A stretch of 64,000 nt of DNA from Dyadobacter sp. CY356 (GTDB taxonomy: Bacteria; Bacteroidota; Bacteroidia; Cytophagales; Spirosomataceae): positions 62,001-126,000 of the forward strand of contig NZ_JAJTSZ010000003.1 of the NCBI RefSeq assembly GCF_021440195.1, written 5' to 3'. This document shows, in pieces, positions 35,056 through 42,998 of this stretch (position 1 is its first letter; the number at the start of each line of letters is the position of its first letter). The position numbers and the translations under genes are program-made. A model generated the notes under the pieces. The model did not search any database, had not been told where the DNA came from, and saw nothing but the letters and a program-made list of their open reading frames with translations.

Positions 35056-36039
35056 TCAGTAATCTTCTATCAATGCAGGACTGTAATATTTGGCAATTTC
35101 TTCTGCCGAAGGCGTTTTAACAGGTCTTACCAATCTGAAACCTACAAAAGATGCACTTGTCATCCACCATTCACTTTTAGGAAGTTGTGGATCCAGAACT
35201 TTCCATTCCGGTTTTGAAGGCGTACGAGCCGCACTTCTCAAATCAACCGGTTCATCATCCCATGATCCTCCGCGTACAGCAGTCGGATAAAGTTCTGTTA
35301 CCGGTGCAAACTTTTCTCCTGCCGGTTGTTTGGTATAATAATCCGGAACATACTGGTCAAGTGTCCATTCCATCACATTTCCGTGCATGTCATATAATCC
35401 CCATGCATTCGGTTTTTTAGTTCCGATTTTTTTATATGCCGAACTGCTGTTTTTGCGATACCATGCATATTCATCCAGTTTCGTAGCGTCATCTCCAAAG
35501 GAGTAAGCTGTGTTTGATCCAGCTCTACAAGCATATTCCCATTCAGCTTCGGTTGGAAGACGGTAGAAAACGCCGGTTTTCTCATACATCCACTTACAAA
35601 AAAGAATGGCTGCATATTGTGTCATATTAATTGCCGGATATCCGGCACGGCCCATTCCAAATGACATATCCACATATGGAGGACTGGGGCGTGTACTTGC
35701 ATCCGTTTTTGCAACGCTTTTTTCTGGATCAGGATGGCGTAAGGCCATTTCTTTTTCCATATTTTTGAAAGCATACAAATCATAAATATCCCAGCTCAAT
35801 TCAACTTTTCCCATCCAGAATGGCTCAATCTTAACTTTATGCTGAGGCCCTTCATCTGGTCTGCGGCCTTTTTCGGTGGCAGGGCTGCCCATGGTATACT
35901 CTCCGCCCGGAATGGCAACCATGTCATAAACTTGTGGGCTTCCGCCGATTACCTGCGTGTAACTTTTGAAATTGTCTTGCGCAGATGCATTTAAACAAAG
36001 AAAAAAAACAGGGATTAGGTTTAAGATTTTTTTGTACAT
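35056..36039 (-). CDS. Secreted SUMF1/formylglycine-generating-enzyme-like protein
   Basis: A 327-residue protein with signal peptide MYKKILNLIPVFFLCLNASAQ. The FGE-sulfatase domain shows MVAIPGGEYTMGSP, RLPTEAEWEYACRAGSNTAYSFGDD, WGLYDMHGNVMEWTLDQY and VRGGSWDDE. The Cys pair used by true formylglycine-generating enzymes is not evident, so it is more likely a structural relative, as in GldJ/GldK-type and other Bacteroidota SUMF1 proteins. No sulfatase gene is near. It precedes the Gfo/Idh oxidoreductase gene. Confidence 0.85.
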   Translation of the reverse strand: MYKKILNLIPVFFLCLNASAQDNFKSYTQVIGGSPQVYDMVAIPGGEYTMGSPATEKGRRPDEGPQHKVKIEPFWMGKVELSWDIYDLYAFKNMEKEMALRHPDPEKSVAKTDASTRPSPPYVDMSFGMGRAGYPAINMTQYAAILFCKWMYEKTGVFYRLPTEAEWEYACRAGSNTAYSFGDDATKLDEYAWYRKNSSSAYKKIGTKKPNAWGLYDMHGNVMEWTLDQYVPDYYTKQPAGEKFAPVTELYPTAVRGGSWDDEPVDLRSAARTPSKPEWKVLDPQLPKSEWWMTSASFVGFRLVRPVKTPSAEEIAKYYSPALIEDY

Positions 36040-36148
36040 AATTTTTTAAAATGTGTTCTCATTGAACCATATAACAAAGAATAAGTAGCAATATTATGGT
36101 ATTTACCCTATGAAAACGAATTTTTTCTTTCTTCTCTAATATCTATCC

Positions 36149-36156
36149 TACCTTTG
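36149..36156 (+). promoter_or_regulatory. -7 promoter element upstream of uup
   Basis: TACCTTTG matches TAnnTTTG and sits 25 bases upstream of the coding start. No TTTG box is present at the expected distance; the region is T-rich. Confidence 0.45.
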
Positions 36157-36181
36157 CAGTTATAGAATCCAAAATTTACCT

Positions 36182-38065
36182 ATGAATTACCTTTCAGCAG
36201 AAAATATTGCGAAGTCGTTTGGCGACAGATGGCTTTTTAAAAATATCAGTTTCGGAATCAGTCGCGGTGATAAAGTGGCACTTATCGGAACAAACGGAAC
36301 TGGAAAGACGACATTTCTTAATATTTTAACGGGCAAAATTCCCCCACAGGAAGGATCTGTCAGTCTGAGAAAAGATATCCGTGTAGGCTATCTGGATCAA
36401 AGTCCTTCTTTTGATCCGTTACTACCAGTTTTGGAAGTGATTTTTTCGTCAAACAATCCCGTTGCGATTGCTGTAAAAAAATACGAGCATGCTATTGAGA
36501 CGGACGACCATGATGCATTGGCGACCGCGATGGAAGATATGGATACCTACAAAGCCTGGGATTTTGAGTATAAGGCCAAAGAGGTTTTAGGAAGACTGGG
36601 AATCCATGACACGGAAAATTTATATGGAAACCTTTCAGGAGGGCAAAAGAAGCGTGTCGCTTTGGCTAAAATTCTACTGGAAGATCCTGAATTGCTAATT
36701 CTCGATGAGCCAACCAACCACTTAGATCTGGATACGGTTGAATGGCTTGAAAAATATTTGAATACACAAAATACTACCCTTCTGGTAGTAACCCACGATA
36801 GGTATTTCCTTGACACGGTTTGTAATCAGGTACTGGAACTGGATCACGGTTCGGCATATTCTTACAAAGGAAATTATTCATATTTCCTCGAAAAGAAAGC
36901 TGAACGCGAAGAATCCGAAGCTGCCGGAATTGATAAGGCAAGAAACCTGATGCGTAAGGAACTCGACTGGATCAGACGTCAGCCGAAAGCACGTGGTACA
37001 AAAGCAAAATACCGTGTGGATGCTTTTGAGGAATTAAAGGAGAAAGCAAGCCAGAAAAAATTCGATACGCAGATGGAGCTTAACGTACGCACAGCGCGTT
37101 TGGGAAGTAAAATCATTGAAATGGAAAATGTAAGTAAAGGATTTGGTGATCGTCAGCTTATCAAAAACTTTGAATACACTTTCCGAAAAGGTGACCGGAT
37201 CGGTATTGTTGGTCAGAACGGTATGGGTAAGTCCACGTTGCTGAACATGATCACAGGTGAATTGGAACCGGATAGCGGACAAATTGTAAAAGGAGAAACG
37301 GTTCAGTTTGGTTATTACAAACAAACGGATCTGGTTTTTGACGAAACGCAGCGTGTTATTGACATTGTGAAGGATGTTGCAGAAGTCGTTCAGCTTGGTA
37401 CGGGAGAAACCGTCACGGTCGGACATTTGTTGCAGGCATTTTTGTTTTCGCCATCCAAGCAATATGATTTTATTGCAAAGTTGAGTGGGGGAGAAAAGAA
37501 ACGACTGCAATTGTTACTAACCCTGATCAAACAGCCAAACTTCCTGATTCTGGATGAGCCTACCAATGATCTGGATATTGCAAGTTTGAACGTTCTGGAA
37601 GAATTTTTAATGAATTTCCCGGGATGTATCATGATCGTATCTCACGACAGGTACTTCCTGGATCGTTTGGTTGAGCATATTTTTGTTTTTGAAGGAGAAG
37701 GAAAAATCAGCGATTTCCCGGGTAACTATACTGAACTTCGTGATTATCAGGACGAGGTTGAGGCTGAAAAGAAAAATGTTGCATCAGGTAAAAGTCCACA
37801 GGCTGCCGCACCAGCACCTGTAAAAGAAGAAGTTATAATGCCTGCTGCTCCGAAGAAAAAATTAAGTTTTAAAGAACAGCGTGAATTTGAAATGCTGGAA
37901 GGTGAAATGGCAGCTTTGGAAAAGAAAAAAGCGCAGTTGTTGGAAAAACTGGAAAACGGTGGCTCTCATGTAGAGGTTACTTCATGGGCAATGCAAATTG
38001 AAGAAATAACACAAGCGCAATCTGATAAAGAAATGCGCTGGCTGGAACTGTCTGAAAATGCTTAA
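36182..38065 (+). CDS. uup: ABC-F family ATPase (Uup-like)
   Basis: A 627-residue soluble protein with two ABC domains and no membrane segments. Walker A motifs are GTNGTGKTT (about 36) and GQNGMGKST (about 342). Signatures are LSGGQKKR and LSGGEKKR, and Walker B ILDEPTNHLDLD and ILDEPTNDLDIA. A charged linker with RRQPKARGTKAKYR joins them. The C-terminal extension (about 540-627) is a charged coiled coil as in Uup. ABC-F proteins act on ribosomes; Uup also binds branched DNA. Confidence 0.9.
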   Translation: MNYLSAENIAKSFGDRWLFKNISFGISRGDKVALIGTNGTGKTTFLNILTGKIPPQEGSVSLRKDIRVGYLDQSPSFDPLLPVLEVIFSSNNPVAIAVKKYEHAIETDDHDALATAMEDMDTYKAWDFEYKAKEVLGRLGIHDTENLYGNLSGGQKKRVALAKILLEDPELLILDEPTNHLDLDTVEWLEKYLNTQNTTLLVVTHDRYFLDTVCNQVLELDHGSAYSYKGNYSYFLEKKAEREESEAAGIDKARNLMRKELDWIRRQPKARGTKAKYRVDAFEELKEKASQKKFDTQMELNVRTARLGSKIIEMENVSKGFGDRQLIKNFEYTFRKGDRIGIVGQNGMGKSTLLNMITGELEPDSGQIVKGETVQFGYYKQTDLVFDETQRVIDIVKDVAEVVQLGTGETVTVGHLLQAFLFSPSKQYDFIAKLSGGEKKRLQLLLTLIKQPNFLILDEPTNDLDIASLNVLEEFLMNFPGCIMIVSHDRYFLDRLVEHIFVFEGEGKISDFPGNYTELRDYQDEVEAEKKNVASGKSPQAAAPAPVKEEVIMPAAPKKKLSFKEQREFEMLEGEMAALEKKKAQLLEKLENGGSHVEVTSWAMQIEEITQAQSDKEMRWLELSENA

Positions 38066-38092
38066 TTTTGAAAAAGATAATCAGCGATCGTC

Positions 38093-38410
38093 ATGAATAT
38101 CAAAACGGTTTCAAAGGAATTTAAAGATGAAATGAGAACTTTGTATGGTGACTTGCTCTACAAAGTGATTTTGTTCGGTTCATTTGCCCGAAATGACTTT
38201 CGTGATGATTCTGATGTTGATTTCCTGGTTGTTTTAAATAAAGATGAAGTTCGTCCCTTGACAGAAATATCAAAAATTTCCCCTGTATTGGGGGAAATTT
38301 TAAGGCATTACCATAAAGTATTTAGCGTTGTTCCAACGAGTAAGAGGAAATTTGAAGATAGCACTATGCCACTTTACCGAAATATTCGTTCAGAAGGAAT
38401 TGAAATATGA
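38093..38410 (+). CDS. MNT-type nucleotidyltransferase (antitoxin-like)
   Basis: A 105-residue minimal nucleotidyltransferase. The motif FGSFARNDFRDDSDVDFLVVL (about 28-48) includes GS and the paired catalytic acids DxD. Such proteins partner with HEPN proteins in toxin-antitoxin pairs, where the nucleotidyltransferase can modify and silence the HEPN RNase. The stop overlaps the next ATG by 4 bases, showing coupled translation. The HEPN partner here appears damaged. Confidence 0.87.
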   Translation: MNIKTVSKEFKDEMRTLYGDLLYKVILFGSFARNDFRDDSDVDFLVVLNKDEVRPLTEISKISPVLGEILRHYHKVFSVVPTSKRKFEDSTMPLYRNIRSEGIEI

Positions 38411-38692
38411 GTGATATTAATTCAATCATATTAAAAGCTGAGGACAGTATTGACAACGCGGTTTATAATCTCGAAGGAGGTTTTTATTCTGCAACTGTGA
38501 ATCGCTGTTACTATGCGCTTTATTACTGTTTGATAGCCCTTTTAGAAACTAAAAATGTAACTTCAAAATCGCATAAAGGAGCACATATTAAGTTTAATGA
38601 ATGATGAAGAAGCCTTAGAAACTTTACACAAAGCCCGCCATTTTGTTAGTACAGTGATTCATTATCTTAAAAATAATGGATACTTAGAGTAA
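38407..38692 (+). pseudogene. HEPN-domain gene, internally deleted and frameshifted
   Basis: The first frame (38407-38604) encodes 65 residues with NRCYYALYYCLIALLETKNV and SKSHKGAHIKFNE, typical of the first half of small HEPN proteins, then stops. A second frame from 38597 to 38692 continues with MNDEEALETLHKARHFVSTVIHYLKNNG, matching the last helix of HEPN proteins. The usual middle part, about 35-40 residues with the LRQxADY-like segment, is missing. I read this as a deletion that also shifted the frame. A functional short protein cannot be excluded. Confidence 0.65.
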
Positions 38693-38699
38693 AAACCCT

Positions 38700-39335
38700 A
38701 TGAATTCAATTGTAGAATTTTTCCAGTACCTGCTGAATTCGGAAGAGTTAATCCGGACCGGCGGTTTGCTTGTTATTACTTTTATAGTTTTTGCAGAGAA
38801 CGGACTTTTCTTTGCTTTTTTCCTTCCGGGTGATTATCTGGTATTTCTTGCAGGGGTTTTTTGCGGAACAGGAATTTTACAGGTACCGATCGGAATTCTG
38901 TTGTTATGTATGTTCGCGGCTGCTGTGCTCGGCTCGCTTACCGGATATATTTTTGGAAAATATTTTGGAGGTATGTTTGAGAACAGGCCGGATTCATTAT
39001 TTTTCAAGAAAAAACACCTTGATACAACCCGGAAATATTTTGATAAATATGGTAGTAGAACATTGATCGTCAGTCGCTTTTTGCCAATTGTCAGAACTTT
39101 TGCACCGATTTTGGCCGGTGTAGCAAAAATGTCATTTCCCGCTTTTCTTTTGAACAATGTAATTGGCGGGGCGGTCTGGATTGGCGCACTTACCGGTGGC
39201 GGATTTTTATTTGGTGAACGCTTTCCATGGATTGTTGACTATGTCCACTATATCATTTTATTCTTTTTAGCGATTACTACTTTCACGGTAATCAAAGGAT
39301 ACTTAAACGCAAGAAAGGGAATGGTTGAGGAGTAG
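38700..39335 (+). CDS. DedA family membrane protein
   Basis: A 211-residue integral membrane protein. Conserved DedA features are ENGLFFAFFLPGDYLVFLAG (about 33-52), GYIFGKYFG and the basic/proline segment SRFLPIVRTFAPILAGVAKM (about 123-142). Recent work on the family points to lipid scrambling (undecaprenyl phosphate or phosphatidylethanolamine). It is 7 bases after the HEPN remnant but unrelated in function. A small membrane protein gene follows. Confidence 0.93.
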   Translation: MNSIVEFFQYLLNSEELIRTGGLLVITFIVFAENGLFFAFFLPGDYLVFLAGVFCGTGILQVPIGILLLCMFAAAVLGSLTGYIFGKYFGGMFENRPDSLFFKKKHLDTTRKYFDKYGSRTLIVSRFLPIVRTFAPILAGVAKMSFPAFLLNNVIGGAVWIGALTGGGFLFGERFPWIVDYVHYIILFFLAITTFTVIKGYLNARKGMVEE

Positions 39336-39369
39336 AACTTTTTTAATTCAGTATTGAAAAAGACACACT

Positions 39370-39594
39370 ATGAAAATTTATTATAATAAGAAGCAGCGCA
39401 ATTTCAACATCGGAATGATAGTTGTTATGGCATTAGGATTAATGGCCATCCTTGACCGTGGCAGCTTCGATCCGCGAACTTCTGGATTTTGGTTATGTAT
39501 TTTACAAGCATGTTTTACATACCTATTTTTGGGCCCTATATCCTTCAAAAAAACAGACAATAGTCCTGACTTATTGATTGGAAAGGAAGATTGA
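39370..39594 (+). CDS. Small membrane protein, unknown
   Basis: A 74-residue protein with a basic start (MKIYYNKKQRNF) and two hydrophobic segments (IGMIVVMALGLMAIL and LCILQACFTYLFLGPI). No family recognised. It is 34 bases after dedA, perhaps in the same message, and converges on the carbonic anhydrase-like gene with 4 bases between. Confidence 0.6.
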   Translation: MKIYYNKKQRNFNIGMIVVMALGLMAILDRGSFDPRTSGFWLCILQACFTYLFLGPISFKKTDNSPDLLIGKED

Positions 39595-39598
39595 TCTT

Positions 39599-40117
39599 TT
39601 ATTCTTCCCCCTTAAACCAGCCCGAATAAGTAATATAATTATTCGCAGTCCTGTCAATAATAGATCCTAATTCAGGAGAGACATCTTTCAAATATTTCGC
39701 TGGATTTCCGGCATAGATTGTTCCGGGCGGAACTTTGGTATTCTGTGTAACAATAGCACCTGCTGCAATAATGGAGCCAGTTCCAATTACCGCCCCATCC
39801 ATCACAATTGATCCCATACCAATCAAAACGTGATCTTCAATAACACAGCCATGAACAATTGCATTGTGTGCTATGGAAACATAATCTCCGATATAGGTAC
39901 CGTTTTTTTGATAAGTACAATGGATGACTGCACCATCCTGCACGTTGGAATAGTTACCGATCCGGATACTATTTACATCACCGCGAACTACGGCGTTAAA
40001 CCAAACCGTACAGTGCTCACCCATAATAACATCACCGACAACTGTTGCATTTTCTGCGAGCCAGCAGTTTTCCCCAAACTCAGGATGATTTCCACGAACC
40101 GATCTGATCAGCGCCAT
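39599..40117 (-). CDS. Gamma-class carbonic anhydrase-like hexapeptide protein
   Basis: A 172-residue left-handed beta-helix protein with hexapeptide repeats throughout (VVGDVIMGEHCTVWFNAVVRGDVNSIRIGNYSNVQDGAVIH). The metal-site histidines lie in VIHCTY and SIAHNAIVHGCVIEDH. It belongs to the YrdA/PaaY/CaiE group of gamma-CA-like proteins. Enzymatic activity varies in this group. Monocistronic, divergent from yqgE. Confidence 0.9.
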   Translation of the reverse strand: MALIRSVRGNHPEFGENCWLAENATVVGDVIMGEHCTVWFNAVVRGDVNSIRIGNYSNVQDGAVIHCTYQKNGTYIGDYVSIAHNAIVHGCVIEDHVLIGMGSIVMDGAVIGTGSIIAAGAIVTQNTKVPPGTIYAGNPAKYLKDVSPELGSIIDRTANNYITYSGWFKGEE

Positions 40118-40250
40118 ATTTAAATGATTATATATTCGTTTTTCTAATTAATATTTCCTTTTTTCGTTAATCAACGAGAAATATAAAACACAGGTAATGT
40201 TACTTAAAAATAAATATATTTCGTTCTTTAATTAATTAAATTCACACAAC

Positions 40251-40811
40251 ATGGCCATGACAGAAAATCTATTCAAAGGCTCTTTGCTGATTGCCAAGCC
40301 CTATTTGGGTGACCCGAATTTTGAGCGGGGCGTCATTCTGTTATGTGAATATAACGGACAGGGAAGTTTTGGTTTTGTTCTTAATCAGGTGACGGACTTG
40401 TTTTTAGGAGATGTGCTTGATGATACAATCTACCAGGATATTCCTTTGCATTTAGGCGGACCGGTTGAAAAGAATACTTTACATTTTATTCACCGTAAAC
40501 CGGATCTAATTCCTGGAGGAGCTGAAATTATGCCCAATGTTTTTTGGGGAGGAGATTTTGATCAGGTCAAAACACTGCTTAATATCAATACATTGAAAGC
40601 AGATGATGTCCGTTTTTTTATTGGTTATTCCGGATGGGGCGGGGGGCAGATTGAAGATGAGCTTTCTCAGAATTCGTGGATTATTACCCAGACTACTTCT
40701 GATTTTTTATTTACAACGCCACCTGCTAATTTCTGGCGGGAAATTTTAAAAAATATGGGTGGTGAATATCGCTCAATTGCGCATTATCCAATTGATCCAA
40801 CCTTAAATTAG
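40251..40811 (+). CDS. YqgE/AlgH family protein (UPF0301)
   Basis: A 186-residue protein. It has KGSLLIAKPYLGDPNFERGVILLCEYNG at the start, LGGPVEKNTLHFIHR (about 76) and FFIGYSGWGGGQIEDELSQNSW (about 123), all typical of the family. ATG 40257 is an equally good start. Function is unclear; members near ruvX/yqgF gave the family its name, though here ruvX is 20 kb away. Confidence 0.93.
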   Translation: MAMTENLFKGSLLIAKPYLGDPNFERGVILLCEYNGQGSFGFVLNQVTDLFLGDVLDDTIYQDIPLHLGGPVEKNTLHFIHRKPDLIPGGAEIMPNVFWGGDFDQVKTLLNINTLKADDVRFFIGYSGWGGGQIEDELSQNSWIITQTTSDFLFTTPPANFWREILKNMGGEYRSIAHYPIDPTLN

Positions 40812-40898
40812 AAAGTAGCAGCAATATTTGTTGACATTATAATAAGCTACCAACCCTGGATTATTAATTCTAAACGCTTACAGCTGATAGCTAAAAAC

Positions 40899-41117
40899 TT
40901 AATTCGGGCTATTCAGACCGTGAATAGATTCGTAATCTGACTTCACACGGGCTGTTTCACTGATAAGGAATTTTTGAAGCTGTTCATTAAAAACCGTTTT
41001 ATCCTCTTCCGAAAGCGAGGCATAAAGATCTTTTAATTCCTGATTGATAGCGGCACGCTCTTCACCGGAAGCGTTCATGGAACGAATATGGAAACGTTTA
41101 AAATCGAAATCAGGCAT
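40899..41117 (-). CDS. Small helical hypothetical protein
   Basis: A 72-residue, charged, helical protein (FDFKRFHIRSMNASGEERAAINQELKDLYASLSEEDKTVFNEQL). No signal, membrane helix or Cys. It may form a helical hairpin. I do not recognise a named family. Divergent from the membrane phosphoesterase. Confidence 0.6.
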   Translation of the reverse strand: MPDFDFKRFHIRSMNASGEERAAINQELKDLYASLSEEDKTVFNEQLQKFLISETARVKSDYESIHGLNSPN

Positions 41118-41293
41118 AACATAAAATTTTAATAAAGTACAAAACTACAAAATTCCACCTTTTACATAAATAACCTTACCGTTCAGCATTAATTTTTTTC
41201 CTTCAAAACTATTTTACTCAATAAAGTTTTCTTCATCCGAACGAGAAAAACGGATTGGATGTTAATTTCGTCATATACACCTTTTTGACTGGA

Positions 41294-42553
41294 ATGAACC
41301 GTACTCTTTTTTTTATACTATTAACAGTTGTGCTTTTTGGCATCGACTGGTATGTCTGGCAGGCTTTACGTTTTGTAATCCGGAATCTTTCCCAGCCGAC
41401 ACAAAGATGGATCACCCTTGCTTACTGGGGATTTACGTCTTTAACATTGTTTGCTTATGTGATGATGCAGTTTCTTCCGGCTGACTTTTTCAATCGCATT
41501 ACCAGAACTTTCATCATCGCGGGCATCGCAATTCCTTATTTGTCAAAACTGCTTGTGGTTTTCTTTTTGTTGATTGATGATGTTCGACGTTTGATCCAAT
41601 GGGTTGTAGGTCACTTTATTCCATCCGTTTCGCCGGTCGATCCAACTACTACTGCGGAGCCTGGTATTCCCCGCTCGCAATTTCTGGAGACTACCGCCTT
41701 GGTAGCAGGAACGGCTTTGATGGGCACCTTTGCCTTCGGAATTTTATCCGGCGCACATGACTACCGGATACGCCGGGTGAAAGTTGTGTTGAAAAACCTT
41801 CCGAAAGCATTTCACGGAATGAAGATCGCTCAGCTTTCTGATATCCATTCGGGGAGCTTTTTCAATAAAACGGCGGTAAAAGGTGGTGTTGAAATGTTGT
41901 TAAAAGAAAAACCGGATATCGCATTTTTTACCGGAGATTTGGTTAATGACAGGGCCGTTGAGGTTAAGGATTATATCAACATTTTTGAAAAAGTGAAAGC
42001 ACCGCTTGGCGTGCATTCAACGTTAGGTAACCATGATTACGGCGATTATTATCAATGGAGTTCGCAACAAGAGAAAGATCGGAACCTTGCTGATTTGAAA
42101 AAAGCTCATAAATTACTGGGCTGGAATTTAATGCTTGATGAAAATCGCGCGATTCGGGTTGATAATGAAGAAATTGGATTGATTGGTATTCAGAACTGGG
42201 GAGCAGGAAATTTTGCCAAATATGGTAACCTTGACAAAGCCTATCAGGGTACAGAAGATTACCCTGTTAAAATATTACTTTCCCATGATCCAAGTCACTG
42301 GCGCGCGCAGGTTTTGCCAAAGTATAATGACATAGATTTAGCATTTGCCGGTCATACGCATGGAATGCAGTTTGGAGTTGAAGTAGCGGGGATAAAATGG
42401 AGTCCTGTTCAATATCGTTACAAAGAGTGGGCAGGTTTATATACTGAAAATAACCAGCATCTATACGTAAATCGGGGATTTGGCTATTTGGGATATCCCG
42501 GACGTGTAGGGATTTTGCCAGAGATTACAATCATTGAGTTGGTAAGAGGTTAA
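41294..42553 (+). CDS. Membrane-anchored metallophosphoesterase (YaeI/YkuE-like)
   Basis: About 419 residues from ATG 41294. Three N-terminal membrane helices (about 3-22, 40-62, 70-95) and a further hydrophobic, Tat-like segment (PRSQFLETTALVAGTALMGTFAFG, about 136-160) precede the enzyme domain. The metal motifs are QLSDIHSG, FTGDLVND, LGNHDYGDY, LLSHDPSHW and FAGHTHGMQ. Related proteins cleave UDP-diacylglucosamine or act on phosphoesters at the outer face of the membrane. Substrate unknown. Confidence 0.87.
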   Translation: MNRTLFFILLTVVLFGIDWYVWQALRFVIRNLSQPTQRWITLAYWGFTSLTLFAYVMMQFLPADFFNRITRTFIIAGIAIPYLSKLLVVFFLLIDDVRRLIQWVVGHFIPSVSPVDPTTTAEPGIPRSQFLETTALVAGTALMGTFAFGILSGAHDYRIRRVKVVLKNLPKAFHGMKIAQLSDIHSGSFFNKTAVKGGVEMLLKEKPDIAFFTGDLVNDRAVEVKDYINIFEKVKAPLGVHSTLGNHDYGDYYQWSSQQEKDRNLADLKKAHKLLGWNLMLDENRAIRVDNEEIGLIGIQNWGAGNFAKYGNLDKAYQGTEDYPVKILLSHDPSHWRAQVLPKYNDIDLAFAGHTHGMQFGVEVAGIKWSPVQYRYKEWAGLYTENNQHLYVNRGFGYLGYPGRVGILPEITIIELVRG

Positions 42554-42661
42554 AAATAATGAAGATCTTTGTAAATCAGGATTTTAATGTTCTGTTATAC
42601 ATACTTGCAACATATCTAAAGTCGTTCAATATTCAGGTTAAAGGGTTTAATTTATAGAGTT

Positions 42662-42868
42662 ATGAAAAAATTTGTTGCATTATTTATTCTGTCGGGATTT
42701 CTTTTAGGCTTTTCCGGTGTTCAGGAAGTAAAAGCTTCTCCTAAGCATGTTAAGTCAGAAATGTTTTCTAACAACAGGAAGAAAAACAGAGGATATCAAA
42801 AACCGAAATCCAAAAAATTCCTTGGAATATTCAAACGCAAAACGGACTGCGGTTGTCCCAAACATTAA
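42662..42868 (+). CDS. Small secreted basic protein with C-terminal DCGC motif
   Basis: A 68-residue protein with a signal peptide (MKKFVALFILSGFLLGFSGVQEVKAS, cleavage near 26). The mature part of about 42 residues is highly basic (NNRKKNRGYQKPKSKKFLGIFKRK) and ends TDCGCPKH. The terminal Cys pair could bind metal or form a disulfide. Family unknown. Confidence 0.65.
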   Translation: MKKFVALFILSGFLLGFSGVQEVKASPKHVKSEMFSNNRKKNRGYQKPKSKKFLGIFKRKTDCGCPKH

Positions 42869-42925
42869 AAAGAAAATTTTATTGATTTTTGAACATATTC
42901 AAGAGTAAGCATTCCCGACAATCTC

Positions 42926-42956
42926 TCTGAGATTTGCACGGATTTGCTTACTTTTG
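42926..42956 (+). promoter_or_regulatory. Probable promoter of gcvP
   Basis: TCTG (42926-42929, one mismatch to TTTG), 19 bases, TACTTTTG (42949-42956, full match to TAnnTTTG). The coding start is 43 bases further. No glycine riboswitch is apparent. Confidence 0.5.
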
Positions 42957-42998
42957 TATTTTATAACCAACTATATAACGGTCTCGTTAGCCCAAATA

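Noticed and set aside
42869..42998. Glycine riboswitch before gcvP
   Set aside because: No tandem aptamer-like conserved stems; only about 130 bases, most of them promoter.
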